Shown here piece after piece: positions 17,191 through 25,796 of a DNA stretch of 64,000 nt. This stretch comes from Micromonospora inositola (lineage in GTDB: Bacteria > Actinomycetota > Actinomycetes > Mycobacteriales > Micromonosporaceae). The stretch lies in NCBI RefSeq assembly GCF_900090285.1, contig NZ_LT607754.1, forward strand, positions 1,674,001-1,738,000, given 5' to 3'. The notes beneath the pieces are model-generated. The model ran no database searches. It saw only the letters and a list, made by a program, of their open reading frames with translations, and was not told the DNA's origin. Position 1 is the first letter of the stretch. Each line of letters begins with the position of its first letter. A program made the translations under genes and the position numbers.

Positions 17191-18659
17191 ACGGACGTAC
17201 GGACCGGGTGGTGGTGGTCGGCGCGGGCCTGGGCGGGCTGGCGTGCGCGCTGCACCTGGCCGGCATCGGCCGGCAGGTGACCGTCCTGGAACGCGAGCCG
17301 GTGCCCGGCGGCCGGGCCGGCCGGCTCAGCGTCGACGGGTACGAGTTCGACACCGGCCCGACCGTGCTCACCATGCCCGGCCTGATCGCCGAGGCGCTGG
17401 GCGCGGTCGGCGAGGAGCTGTCCGACTGGCTCGACCTGACCCCGCTCGACCCGGCCTACCGGGCCTGGTACCCGGACGGCTCGACGCTGGACGTCATCAC
17501 CGACACCACCCGGATGGCGGCGGAGATCGCGCGGGTCTGCGGTGCCCGGGAGGCCGACGGCTACCTGCGCTTCGTCGACTACGCGCGCCGGCTCTGGGAG
17601 CTGGAACGGAACGACTTCATCGAGCGCAACCTGGACGCGCCGACCGACCTGCTCACCGGCAACCTGCTGAAGCTGGTGGCCGGCGGGGCGTTCCGGCGGC
17701 TCCAGACGAAGATCAACCAGTTCTTCCAGGACCCCCGTACCCAGCGGATCTTCTCCTTCCAGGCGATGTACGCCGGCCTGGCGCCGCACGACGCGCTGGC
17801 CATCTACGCGGTGATCGCGTACCTCGACTCGGTGGCCGGGGTGTGCTTCCCGCGCGGCGGCGTCCACGCGGTCTCCCGCGGGATGGCCGGCGCGGCCGAG
17901 AAGCACGGCGTGCAGATCCGGTACGGCACCACGGTGACCCGGGTGGAGACCGCCCACGGCCGGGCCACCGGGGTGGTGACCGCCGACGGCGAGTTCGTCC
18001 CGGCCGACGTGGTCGTGCTCAACCCGGACCTGCCGGTCGCCTACCGGGACCTGCTCCCCCCGGCCCGGGCGCGGAAGCTGACCTACTCGCCCTCCTGCGT
18101 CGTGCTGCACGTCGGCTCCAGGCAGGGCTACGGGAAGATCGCCCACCACAACATCCACTTCGGACGGTCATGGAAGGGTACCTTCGACGAGGTGATCCGG
18201 CGAGGCGAGCTGATGACCGACCCGTCGCTGCTGGTGACGAACCCGAGCCGGACCGACCCGTCCGTCGCCCCGGCCGGCCGGCACACCTACTACGTGCTCG
18301 CCCCGGTGCCGAACCTTCAGCGGGCGCCGTTCGACTGGCGCGGCGAGCTGAGCCGCCGCTACGCCGACCAGCTCGTCGACACCCTGGAGGAGCGCGGCTA
18401 CGTCGGCTTCGGCGCGGGCGTCGAGGTGCTGCGCACGATCACCCCCGCCGAGTGGGAGGAGCAGGGGATGGCCGCCGGCACGCCGTTCGCCGCCGCGCAC
18501 AGCTTCTTCCAGACCGGCCCGTTCCGCCCGTCGAACCTGCACCGCACGCTGGACAACGTGGTCTTCGTCGGCTCCGGCACCCAGCCTGGCGTGGGCGTGC
18601 CGATGGTCCTCATCTCCGGCAAGCTCGCCGCCTCCCGCATCACCGGCGGCTCCCGGTGA
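17178..18659 (+). CDS. crtI: Phytoene desaturase
   Basis: 493 aa flavoprotein that desaturates phytoene. FAD-binding VVVVGAGLGGLACALHLAG with the trailing Glu (VLEREPVPGGRAG), EFDTGPTVLTMP, the central RIFSFQAMYAGLAP, and the C-terminal flavin box NVVFVGSGTQPGVGVPMVLISG. GTG 17178 has GAGGGA about 9 nt upstream, and the start overlaps the stop of the polyprenyl-synthase remnant. idi and litR follow on the same strand. Confidence 0.95.
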   Translation: MRTVNGRTDRVVVVGAGLGGLACALHLAGIGRQVTVLEREPVPGGRAGRLSVDGYEFDTGPTVLTMPGLIAEALGAVGEELSDWLDLTPLDPAYRAWYPDGSTLDVITDTTRMAAEIARVCGAREADGYLRFVDYARRLWELERNDFIERNLDAPTDLLTGNLLKLVAGGAFRRLQTKINQFFQDPRTQRIFSFQAMYAGLAPHDALAIYAVIAYLDSVAGVCFPRGGVHAVSRGMAGAAEKHGVQIRYGTTVTRVETAHGRATGVVTADGEFVPADVVVLNPDLPVAYRDLLPPARARKLTYSPSCVVLHVGSRQGYGKIAHHNIHFGRSWKGTFDEVIRRGELMTDPSLLVTNPSRTDPSVAPAGRHTYYVLAPVPNLQRAPFDWRGELSRRYADQLVDTLEERGYVGFGAGVEVLRTITPAEWEEQGMAAGTPFAAAHSFFQTGPFRPSNLHRTLDNVVFVGSGTQPGVGVPMVLISGKLAASRITGGSR

Positions 18660-18717
18660 GCGCGACGAGTGCAGCGGAGCGGAGCCCCGCAGTCGTGAAC
18701 GAAAGGCAGGGCCGGCC

Positions 18718-19338
18718 ATGACCGCCCGCGAGGAACACCTGGTCGAGCTGGTCGACGACGCCGGGCGCCCGCTCGGCGAGACCACCGTCGCCGCCGCCCA
18801 CCAGCCGCCCGGCCGGCTGCACCGGGCCTTCTCGGTGCTGCTCGTCGACCCCGACGGCCGCGTGCTGCTCCAGCGCCGGGCCGCCACCAAGACCCGGTTC
18901 CCGCTCCGCTGGGGCAACTCCTGCTGCGGCCACCCGCTGCCAGGTCAGTCGCTGGTCGAGGCCGCCAACCGCCGGCTCCGCGAGGAGTTGGGCGTCGACC
19001 CGGTCGCCCTCACCGAGATCGGGGTGTACGTCTACTACGCCGAGGACCCGGCCACCGGCCGCGTCGAGTTCGAGTACGACCACGTCCTGCGCGCCGACGT
19101 GCCAGCCGGGCTGCCCAACCGGCCCGACCCCGCCGAGGTGGCCGAGCTGCGCTGGGTCGACCCCGCCGAGCTGGAGGCCGACCTCGACGTCGACCCCCGC
19201 GCGTACGCACCCTGGCTGGGCGGGGTGGTGAACCGGCTGCGGCGCTCCGCGCGTCCCGTCCCGGGTACCCCCGGCACCGCCGCGATCCCGTCCGGCGGCC
19301 CGGCGGATGAGGCGTCGGAGCGGCCAGGTGGCCGATGA
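18718..19338 (+). CDS. idi: Isopentenyl-diphosphate delta-isomerase, type 1
   Basis: 206 aa Nudix-fold enzyme interconverting IPP and DMAPP. Catalytic Cys in NSCCGHP, the Nudix helix AANRRLREELG, and the acidic site FEYDHVLRAD are all present. The last 30 residues are a non-conserved Pro/Gly/Ala tail whose coding region overlaps litR. It lies 58 nt after crtI, with GGCAGGG near the start, and supplies the carotenoid precursors together with crtI and crtB. Confidence 0.93.
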   Translation: MTAREEHLVELVDDAGRPLGETTVAAAHQPPGRLHRAFSVLLVDPDGRVLLQRRAATKTRFPLRWGNSCCGHPLPGQSLVEAANRRLREELGVDPVALTEIGVYVYYAEDPATGRVEFEYDHVLRADVPAGLPNRPDPAEVAELRWVDPAELEADLDVDPRAYAPWLGGVVNRLRRSARPVPGTPGTAAIPSGGPADEASERPGGR

Positions 19339-20275
19339 GGCGCTGAGCGCGGGGGCCGTCGCGCGCCGGCTGGGCGTCGCGGTCACCACGCTCCGCACCT
19401 GGCACCAGCGCTACGACCTCGGTCCCAGCGAGCACGTACCGGGGCACCACCGGCGCTACACGCCGGCCGATCTCGCGCGTCTGGAGATCATGCGACGGCT
19501 CACCGCGGAGGGGGTGACCCCGGCCGAGGCGGCCCGCTGGGCCTGCCAGGCGCCGGCGGGGAGCGCCGTCGACATCGCCGGACCACGGGCCCGGCCGGGT
19601 GCCGCCCGGGACGGCGGCGGGATGACCATCCCCGTCGGCCGGGCCGGGCCGGTCGCCCGTGGGCTGGCCCGGGCCGCCATGCGGCTGGACTCGGTGGCCA
19701 TCGGCGAGACCATCGCGCACGCCCTCGCCGCCGACGGCGTGATCGCCACCTGGGACGGGCTGCTGCGCCCGGTCCTCGTCGGAATCGGTGAGCGGCACGC
19801 CGCCACCGGTGGGCTGATCGAGGTGGAGCACCTGGTGTCTCGGTGCGTCTCGGAGGCGTTCGCCGCGGTGGCCCGGTCGCATCCGGTCACCGCACCGGCC
19901 CGGATCCTGCTCAGCTGCGCCGACGAGGAGCAGCACAGCCTCCCGCTGGAGGCGCTGGCCGCCGCCTTGGCCGAGGCCGGGGCGAGCTACCGGATGCTCG
20001 GCGCCCGGGTGCCGGTGGCAGCGCTGGTCGAGGCGGTCACCCGGACCGGGCCGGTCGCTGTCGTGGTGTGGTCGCACACCCGGACCACCGCCGACCCGGG
20101 CCAGCTCTCCGCCCTGCTCGCGGCCCCCCGCCGGCCGCTGCTGGCGCTCCCCGCCGGCCCGGGCTGGCGGGCCGACGCGCTGCCCGCCGGGGTGGTCCGC
20201 CCGGTCGACCTGACCGAGGCGCTCTCGCTGGCGCTGGCCGTGCGCGACTCGCTGGAGCAGTCGACAACGGATTGA
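19328..20275 (+). CDS. litR: MerR-type B12-binding regulator (LitR/CarH photoreceptor family)
   Basis: 315 aa. N-terminal MerR helix-turn-helix (AGAVARRLGVAVTTLRTWHQRY, then HRRYTPADL), a middle helical domain with TWDGLLRPVL and EVEHLVSR (the Trp and Glu-His that cap adenosylcobalamin in CarH), and a cobalamin-binding domain with DEEQHSLPLEAL supplying the axial His. Family members repress carotenoid genes in the dark until light breaks the B12-Co bond. I chose GTG 19328 (GGAG with 7-nt spacer; 11-nt overlap with idi) over ATG 19307, which has no ribosome binding site. Confidence 0.9.
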   Translation: MADEALSAGAVARRLGVAVTTLRTWHQRYDLGPSEHVPGHHRRYTPADLARLEIMRRLTAEGVTPAEAARWACQAPAGSAVDIAGPRARPGAARDGGGMTIPVGRAGPVARGLARAAMRLDSVAIGETIAHALAADGVIATWDGLLRPVLVGIGERHAATGGLIEVEHLVSRCVSEAFAAVARSHPVTAPARILLSCADEEQHSLPLEALAAALAEAGASYRMLGARVPVAALVEAVTRTGPVAVVVWSHTRTTADPGQLSALLAAPRRPLLALPAGPGWRADALPAGVVRPVDLTEALSLALAVRDSLEQSTTD

Positions 20276-20352
20276 CCGCCCCTCCCGATCCCGGGCCGCG
20301 TCCCGTACCGTCGGTGCGTCCGCGTACCCCGACCCCCCTTCGGGAGCGACAC

Positions 20353-21147
20353 ATGCGTTCACGCGCCATGCTGGCGTTCGGCCTCAGCCTGGTCCTGTTC
20401 CTGGCGGGGTGCGGCGACCCCGCCCGCAACCCGTCCCAGGCCGGCGGCCCGCCGCCCTCGGCCGCCGCGACCCCGCCGGCGCCGAAGCCGACCGCCTCGC
20501 CGCGGCCCAGCCGCACCACCCCGCCGAAGCCCCGGCTGCGGCCGCTGCCCACCACCCTCCCCGCCGGCCTGCGCCGCACCAGCGGCGACCGGGCGGTGGC
20601 GCTGACCTTCGACGACGGGCCGGACCCCAGGTGGACCCCCCGGGTCCTGGACCAGTTGCGGGCCGCCCACGTCACCGCGACGTTCTGTGTGATCGGCAGC
20701 CGGGCGAAGCGCCACCCGGAGCTGGTGGCCCGGATCGCCCGGGAGGGGCACCAGCTCTGCAACCACAGCTGGCGCCACGACATCAACCTCGGGCGGCGAC
20801 CGGTGGCGGAGATCCGGGCCGACCTGGTCCGCACCGACAAGGCCATCAGGGCGGCCGTACCGCACGCCAGGATCCCGTACTACCGGCAGCCGGGGGGCCG
20901 GTGGACCCCGGAGGTGGTGGCGGTGGCCCGCCAGCTCGGGATGCGCTCGCTGCACTGGAGCGTCGACCCGCAGGACTGGGACCACCCGACCGCGACGACG
21001 ATCGCGAAGCGGGTGGAGTCCGCAGTCCGCCCCGGTGCGATCGTGCTGATGCACGACGGAGGCGGTGACCGGCGGCCCACGCTGGCCGCCTGCCAGCACC
21101 TGATCCCCGACCTGAAACGCCGCTACGGCATCTCCCGGCTCCGCTGA
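20353..21147 (+). CDS. Lipoprotein polysaccharide deacetylase (NodB domain)
   Basis: 264 aa. A lipoprotein signal (LSLVLFLAGC, Cys about residue 21) and a Pro/Ala/Thr-rich linker precede a NodB homology domain with the metal triad: TFDDGPD, the HSWRH zinc box, RQPGGRW, and the terminal LMHDGGG. It probably removes acetyl groups from cell-wall glycan or chitin-like polymers outside the membrane. ATG 20353 follows GGGAGCGAC. It lies 77 nt after litR; cotranscription is possible but no functional link is evident. Confidence 0.92.
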   Translation: MRSRAMLAFGLSLVLFLAGCGDPARNPSQAGGPPPSAAATPPAPKPTASPRPSRTTPPKPRLRPLPTTLPAGLRRTSGDRAVALTFDDGPDPRWTPRVLDQLRAAHVTATFCVIGSRAKRHPELVARIAREGHQLCNHSWRHDINLGRRPVAEIRADLVRTDKAIRAAVPHARIPYYRQPGGRWTPEVVAVARQLGMRSLHWSVDPQDWDHPTATTIAKRVESAVRPGAIVLMHDGGGDRRPTLAACQHLIPDLKRRYGISRLR

Positions 21148-21302
21148 CACCGGCACTGACCTGGGGTTTTACCCGCCGGCGTGCCCCGGGCCATACCGGT
21201 TTGGTTCACCGCCCGGCCATCACGTATGCTTTCCAAGCCTCCGGCGGGGCCGGATGGGAGCAAGTCCGCTTGAAGTTGCGAATGTGCAATGATGGCGGGG
21301 CC

Positions 21303-21375
21303 GCCCTCATCGTCTAGCGGCCCAGGACGCCGCCCTTTCAAGGCGGTAGCACGGGTTCGAATCCCGTTGGGGGCA
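21303..21375 (+). tRNA. tRNA-Glu (anticodon TTC)
   Basis: 73 nt. Acceptor GCCCTCA pairs with TGGGGGC; the anticodon arm is CCGCC-CTTTCAA-GGCGG with anticodon TTC, and the T-arm is CGGGTTCGAATCCCG. CCA is not encoded. First of a Glu-Asp-Phe cluster. Confidence 0.97.
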
Positions 21376-21407
21376 CGGTCCGGCTTCGGCCGGATGCAAC
21401 AGAGCTG

Positions 21408-21481
21408 GGTCCTGTGGAGCAGTTGGAGTGCTCGCCGCCCTGTCAAGGCGGAGGTCGCGGGTTCAAGTCCCGTCAGGACCG
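21408..21481 (+). tRNA. tRNA-Asp (anticodon GTC)
   Basis: 74 nt. Acceptor GGTCCTG pairs with CAGGACC; the anticodon arm is CCGCC-CTGTCAA-GGCGG with anticodon GTC, T-arm CGGGTTCAAGTCCCG. It lies 32 nt after tRNA-Glu. Confidence 0.97.
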
Positions 21482-21587
21482 CAAGCGCTGACGCCGCGCG
21501 AATGCTGCGCGGCGTTCTGCGTATATCGGAGCGTGTGGCCCTCCGGGCGGAGAACCCGCCTTCCGGGTAGCATGAGCCGAGCAGCAC

Positions 21588-21661
21588 GGCCAGGTAGCTC
21601 AGTTGGTACGAGCGTCCGACTGAAAATCGGAAGGTCGGCGGTTCGACCCCGCCCCTGGCCA
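21588..21661 (+). tRNA. tRNA-Phe (anticodon GAA)
   Basis: 74 nt. Acceptor GGCCAGG pairs with CCTGGCC; the anticodon arm is CCGAC-TGAAAAT-CGG with anticodon GAA, T-arm GGCGGTTCGACCCCGCC. It borders the accessory region to the right, but I find no second copy of its 3' end in the window. Confidence 0.97.
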
Positions 21662-21684
21662 CATAGCCTTTCGCCGGGCTACAT

Positions 21685-21718
21685 GAGCGCCGACCAGCGG
21701 AGACGCCGGTCGGCGCTC
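21685..21718 (+). terminator. Terminator of the tRNA cluster
   Basis: GAGCGCCGACC pairs perfectly with GGTCGGCGCTC over an 11-bp stem with a 12-nt loop, 23 nt after tRNA-Phe, followed by TGCTTTG. Confidence 0.75.
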
Positions 21719-21954
21719 TGCTTTGCGCCCCGAGGAATCGCCTGTCCGGTCTGACCCTCATTGACCCCGGAATCCCGCTGATGGCCGACTCTTGTCGCAC
21801 GGGGATCGCACGGACCGACCTCGCTGCGCGTAGAGCGTCCAGCGCGGCGCCTCTCGGCACCTCTCACCACTCCCCCGCTGTCCGTCGCCCTCTTGCGGAC
21901 TAGATGCGGACTGCGCCGCCTGGACTCGCCCCCTGTGACTCATAGGCTCGTCTG

Positions 21955-22134
21955 GTGGTGTCGATGGTTGAGACGGCGGGGCTTGTTGTTGTCGTCGTCG
22001 CGATTCTGCTGACCCTCCTGGTGCTCATGGTGGTCAGTCTGTTCAGGCCACGAGACTCCCGGTCCGATGACGGGCCGCTTGACCACATGCATCACCCTCC
22101 GCCGGATGGGGGCGCGGGTGGCGGTGGAGACTAG
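21955..22134 (+). CDS. Small single-pass membrane protein
   Basis: 59 aa from GTG 21955 (56 aa from ATG 21964). One strongly hydrophobic helix (TAGLVVVVVAILLTLLVLMV) is followed by SLFRPRDSRSDDG and a His/Pro/Gly-rich cytosolic or extracellular tail ending in GGGGD. Too short for ordinary ORF calling, but the helix and third-base GC preference look coding. No clear ribosome binding site. Function unknown; such small membrane proteins are common in actinobacterial integrative elements. Confidence 0.45.
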   Translation: MVSMVETAGLVVVVVAILLTLLVLMVVSLFRPRDSRSDDGPLDHMHHPPPDGGAGGGGD

Positions 22135-22477
22135 TTTCAAGCTGCCCGCGGAACCCAGGCCGTCAGTTTGGAAGGACGAAGATCACCGCCCCGGGATGCC
22201 CGAAACGCCTGCTCGGAGCTGGGGACTGGACCACGACTTGTGCCCACTCGTGTCCGCTCGGGGCGCCGGCTACTGGCACATGGCTGGCACGCCGCCATCT
22301 GATCCGTAGATTCCCAAGACCATGTCAAGGCCGTCCGATGCCGTCCGCCTAGTCCTGGTCCTCAAGCGCTCGGCAACTCGATCGGTCCCGTACCGTCCGG
22401 TCCAGTCCGCCCCGGTGGCTCCCACGCGTGGCTCCCAGACTGTCAACATGGAGTGGTCGATCTAGCCGACGTGGCTG
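22135..22477. other. Non-coding stretch, nothing recognised
   Basis: 343 nt in the accessory region with no convincing gene on either strand. Open frames exist but lack coding-like composition or recognisable protein features. It may hold decayed coding sequence. Confidence 0.4.
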
Positions 22478-22780
22478 CTAGCGCCGCACAAAGATCAGGC
22501 AGGCCACAGAGGCCGCGACGGTGACAAAAGCCGCTGCGGTCAGCGCTACTGCGACCGGATGCGGAGTCGATGGAAACTCCGCTGACGCTCCCAGGACGAT
22601 AGTGACACCTATCAGAGCGACGGAGCTGCCTCTGCGCAACGGCAGCGGTGCGAGACCCTGAAGTGGCCACGGGACACGCCGCGTGACGATTATTCCGATG
22701 CCTAGAGCTATGGCAGCGATGCCGAAAAGCTCAAAGAACAACAGGACGGCGACAGGGGGGGATGCTGACGAGGTGAGCAC
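22478..22780 (-). CDS. Small three-helix membrane protein, unknown
   Basis: About 100 aa from GTG 22780. Three hydrophobic segments: VAVLLFFELFGIAAIALGIG, SSVALIGVTIVLGAS, and VALTAAAFVTVAASVACLIF, ending FVRR. The frame remains open further upstream, but the extra residues are Arg/Pro-rich and look non-coding. The ribosome binding site is weak. Base composition is visibly less GC-rich than the flanking core genes. No family recognised. Confidence 0.5.
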   Translation of the reverse strand: MLTSSASPPVAVLLFFELFGIAAIALGIGIIVTRRVPWPLQGLAPLPLRRGSSVALIGVTIVLGASAEFPSTPHPVAVALTAAAFVTVAASVACLIFVRR

Positions 22781-22949
22781 GGCGCGATCTTTACACGCCT
22801 GAATTCCAGTGGCTACCCCGACTGCGCGGCGGATTGGCGTTGCCCCCAACCGGTACCTGTTCCCCCTGGCAGTCTTCCGCTCTGCGGGACGACGGGGTCG
22901 ACGGCACGCTGGCTTAGCGGATCTCCTCGTCGGGCAGTCGCCAGACCGT

Positions 22950-23024
22950 CCAGCCTCCTCGGACGGGGACCAGGTGGAGCGCCCCTGCCGGACGAACGAC
23001 CTGGTCCCCGTCCGAGGAGGCTGG
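22950..23024. repeat. 26-bp perfect inverted repeat, 23-nt spacer
   Basis: The left arm 22950-22975 begins CCAGCCTCCTCGGACGGGG and the right arm 22999-23024 is its exact reverse complement. Pairing stops sharply at both ends. It could be a terminator, a protein-binding site, or paired ends of a small element. Confidence 0.85.
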
Positions 23025-23185
23025 TAGCCCTTGTGGTGCCCGGCGAGGTGAGCCGCGGGCGGCATCTCTGAGGAGGGTCGGGGTTCGGGGCGGAGCCCCG
23101 AGGTCTTCATGGTCTGGTCGTTCCGAAGCGTGGCCGGCCGGCCCGGCCGATGCCGGCCGAAGGTCGCCAGCAGGCCGGAGCCGGG

Positions 23186-23214
23186 CCGGCGCGGCCCGCT
23201 TGCGGGCCGCCTTG
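23186..23214. repeat. 29-bp hairpin repeat, copy 1
   Basis: It contains GCGGCCCGC-TT-GCGGGCCGC, a perfect 9-bp stem, followed by CTTG. Copy 2 at 26752-26780 has two mismatches. Confidence 0.6.
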
Positions 23215-23335
23215 ATCTGATAGAGCGGAATTCGGCAACTCGTGTGGCCTGTGCCTGTGTCGTGTCACGGGACATGCTTGGCACCCGCGTCCCACCAGGC
23301 GCTTGACAAGATCTGGAAATTGAGGGGCCAAGGGC

Positions 23336-24109
23336 GTGGACGAGATCGACTACGCTCCTGGCATGTTGGCCGCGATCTTCGCCGTCACGGTCCGCTACCG
23401 GCGGCCGATCCTCGCCGTTGCGCTTGTCTTGGCCGTGATCCTGGCCGTGGGTCGCCGGCTGTCACCCTGGCTGGATCTGATCCTGGGCAACGCGACCTTC
23501 CTCGCAACTCTGCTGGCGTATTCGCTGGCCGCGCTCGCCTGGCGCCGAACACGGCCAGCGGCCTTACTGGTCAAGCCCGAGGTTCGTGCGTTCGCCACTG
23601 AACCGAGCGCCTCCCAGATCTCAATGGCCGTTGGGCTCACGTTCTTGGCCTCACTGATGCTGGGCACTGGCCACCTGACCGGCGTGGGCCTGTTCATGGT
23701 GTTGCCGTTCCTGCTCCTCGTCGGCGTCGGTCTCCACCTTGCCGCCGGCTGGCGCGGCGTTCTCGTCGAGCTGCGACCTTACGGTGTCTGTCAACGCGAC
23801 TTCACCGGCTCCTTGACTGTGCCGTGGGAGGCCCTGGCACCCGGCCGCCCTTCCCGACCCGCAGTCAACGCCGCCACCCTGGCCCTGACCTACGCACAAC
23901 CGGAACTGGTACGCCGCCGCGGCATCCTCCCCCTGGGCCGGCGGCTGCGCATCGACAACGTCCACCCATGGTTCATCGCCGACACCATCCGGTACTACGT
24001 CGATCACCCGCAGCACCGGGCGGCGATCGGAGAACCAGCCGAATACCAACGGCTCTGGCATGCGTTGACGTCTCCGCCCGCTGGCCCCGTCCCTGGACAC
24101 GCTTCCTAG
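23336..24109 (+). CDS. Membrane protein with C-terminal PH-like region, unknown
   Basis: 257 aa. Two N-terminal hydrophobic helices (ILAVALVLAVILAVG; ATFLATLLAYSLAALAW) and two central ones (SMAVGLTFLASLMLG; FMVLPFLLLVGVGLHLAAG) are followed by a soluble half starting WRGVLVELRPYGVCQRDFTG and VPWEALAPG, reminiscent of bacterial PH-like domains attached to membrane anchors. GTG 23336 is the longest start; ATG 23363 is an alternative. Function unknown. It sits in the accessory region without operon partners. Confidence 0.55.
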   Translation: MDEIDYAPGMLAAIFAVTVRYRRPILAVALVLAVILAVGRRLSPWLDLILGNATFLATLLAYSLAALAWRRTRPAALLVKPEVRAFATEPSASQISMAVGLTFLASLMLGTGHLTGVGLFMVLPFLLLVGVGLHLAAGWRGVLVELRPYGVCQRDFTGSLTVPWEALAPGRPSRPAVNAATLALTYAQPELVRRRGILPLGRRLRIDNVHPWFIADTIRYYVDHPQHRAAIGEPAEYQRLWHALTSPPAGPVPGHAS

Positions 24110-24380
24110 GCCCACTGGCAAGCAGGTGCCGGGACGGATTCGGACGGGTTCAACTGGTGTGCGCAAGGAGCTCGGCGAGCCGCTCCGATGGTTTCATGTA
24201 TGCGAGCGTTTGCGTGGGCGGTTGTTGAGGCTTCGTGCGTAGCGGGCGAGGTCCTCCGCGGGACTGGAGCGCAAGAACGGGTGGACGCTGTCGGCCAGCG
24301 TGCACCGGCAGTCTCCCGCAGTCCTGGGTTGATGACCGGGACCGGTGCCGGGCCGGTTAGCCAGCAGGGGTCACCCGTCC

Positions 24381-25775
24381 TCAAGGTCCCGAACCGTCTG
24401 GTTCGCGGGTCTCAGGAAGCTGGGCGCCAAGGACGATGTCTTGGTTTACGGGTGCCGCTGGATCGAGGAGAAGCTGCGCGACCGCGGCTGGGCGGCCCGG
24501 CATGATGGCAATAACCACGGCGACAACCTCGCTGAAGCCAGTGGCCGCGTATTCTCCGTTCCGGTCGGTGCGGGTGCGGACAAGCTGGCGGCCGTGCGTG
24601 TCGATCACGGTGACCGTGGTGCCTGGCAGCGGCTGACCGGACGGATCGGTGACCCGCCCGGTCAGCATCGGCGCTTCGTCGCCGAAATGGTGCTGGTGTG
24701 GGGCAAGGGCGACGGGCCGGGGCAGCATCACCGTGGGATCTTCCGCAGGGGGCCCGGGGACATACTCGGTCATGGTCTGGTCTGCCGCCACCTGCGCCAG
24801 GCGCCGTCGCTGCCTGAGGTAGCCGAGCAGGATGAGCGTGACGCCGGCAGCGGTCCAGGCGCAGAGCACGACTGTGGGCCGCAACAGCTGGCTATTGCCG
24901 AAGTAGCCGACGCTGCGCAGGGCGTCGACCGCGTTCCCCATGGGCAGGATCGGGTGCAGGAACCTGAAGAAGCCTGGCAGGAGTTGGACGGGGACAGCGC
25001 CGCCGCTGCTGGGCACGCCGAGCAGGACGAACAACGTGATCGCGATCCCGGGGAAGAACCCGCGGAAGAAGGGCACCAGGCCATAGGCGGTTAGCGACAC
25101 GGCCTGGGTCACCAGGAACAGGTACAGCAGGTACAGCGGATTCGGCGGGATCGCCTGCACCACATAGGCGCCCGCGAGGTAAGCGACAGCGGCGGTCACC
25201 GCCCCCCAGCCGATGCTAGTGGCTACGTGTGCCCGCAGGCCGAAGCCCACCGCGCGCTGCATGGTGATCACCATGAAGTAGGCGGCGACAACGCAGGAAA
25301 GGACGACGTACAGCAGGCCGGAGCCGGAGGCATCGCCCGGCACGGTGGGGACCAGTTCGCGGAAGGCGAGCGTGCCGCCGGCCCGTTCCGCAACGGCGGC
25401 GAAGGTCTCGCGGATAACCGGCTCCAGGGCGGCGCCGTTCGCCTTGGCCCCGTACAGCAGGGGATGGGGCCCGTCTGGCACGTATGCCGCGACTGCGCTC
25501 TGGTGTAGGACGGCAGCACGGGCCTCGGCGGCGTCGGCCGTCGGCCGGAGGGTGAAGCCACCCGGCGCCGCCACGTCGAGCTCGTGCTGCAGCTGCGCCG
25601 TGGCGGCCGGCGAAGCGGCCACTGCGATGCTGACGTGATGCGGCGCCGGGTGATGGAAGGCCGGCAGGTAGGAGAAGAGCAGCCCGGCCAGGAAGAGCGC
25701 CGGGAGCCACAGGCCCGTCGCGAGCGTGCGCACGGCTTCGCCGACGCGTTTTCTGTCTGTCTGCCCCTGTGTCAC
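24381..25775 (-). CDS. DUF3533/ABC-2-like membrane protein with C-terminal carboxypeptidase-regulatory-like domain
   Basis: 464 aa. One N-terminal transmembrane helix, a large extracytoplasmic loop (about 45-150), then five or six helices (VVLSCVVAAYFMVITM onward), the layout of YhgE/Pip-type and DUF3533 proteins. After the last helix a cytosolic linker leads to a Cna-B/carboxypeptidase-regulatory fold near 368-440 (GRVTDPSGQPLPGTTVTVID, then GEYAATGF). It is divergent from a TetR gene, which is a common layout for efflux-like membrane proteins controlled by a local repressor. Start GTG 25775. Confidence 0.75.
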   Translation of the reverse strand: MTQGQTDRKRVGEAVRTLATGLWLPALFLAGLLFSYLPAFHHPAPHHVSIAVAASPAATAQLQHELDVAAPGGFTLRPTADAAEARAAVLHQSAVAAYVPDGPHPLLYGAKANGAALEPVIRETFAAVAERAGGTLAFRELVPTVPGDASGSGLLYVVLSCVVAAYFMVITMQRAVGFGLRAHVATSIGWGAVTAAVAYLAGAYVVQAIPPNPLYLLYLFLVTQAVSLTAYGLVPFFRGFFPGIAITLFVLLGVPSSGGAVPVQLLPGFFRFLHPILPMGNAVDALRSVGYFGNSQLLRPTVVLCAWTAAGVTLILLGYLRQRRRLAQVAADQTMTEYVPGPPAEDPTVMLPRPVALAPHQHHFGDEAPMLTGRVTDPSGQPLPGTTVTVIDTHGRQLVRTRTDRNGEYAATGFSEVVAVVIAIMPGRPAAVAQLLLDPAAPVNQDIVLGAQLPETREPDGSGP

Positions 25776-25796
25776 ACCGCCACGCTACAAGAGATT

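Larger units (their letters stand above)
22781..23335. other. 555-nt gap with a large perfect inverted repeat and short hairpin repeats
   Basis: No gene is supported here. It contains the 26-bp inverted repeat (22950-23024), a hairpin of the form CGGGGC-GGA-GCCCCG near 23086-23100, and a 29-bp hairpin repeat (23186-23214) shared with 26752-26780. This density of palindromes is typical of mobile-element or plasmid-derived intergenic DNA. Confidence 0.5.

Noticed and set aside
21588..21661. tRNA-Phe as the attachment site of the accessory region
   Set aside because: No duplicate of its 3' end was found to the right within the window.
21123..21860. 245-aa minus-strand frame across the tRNA genes
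   Set aside because: Its GLEPATSAL- and PNGIRTRATA-like peptides are translations of tRNA sequence, a well-known annotation artefact.
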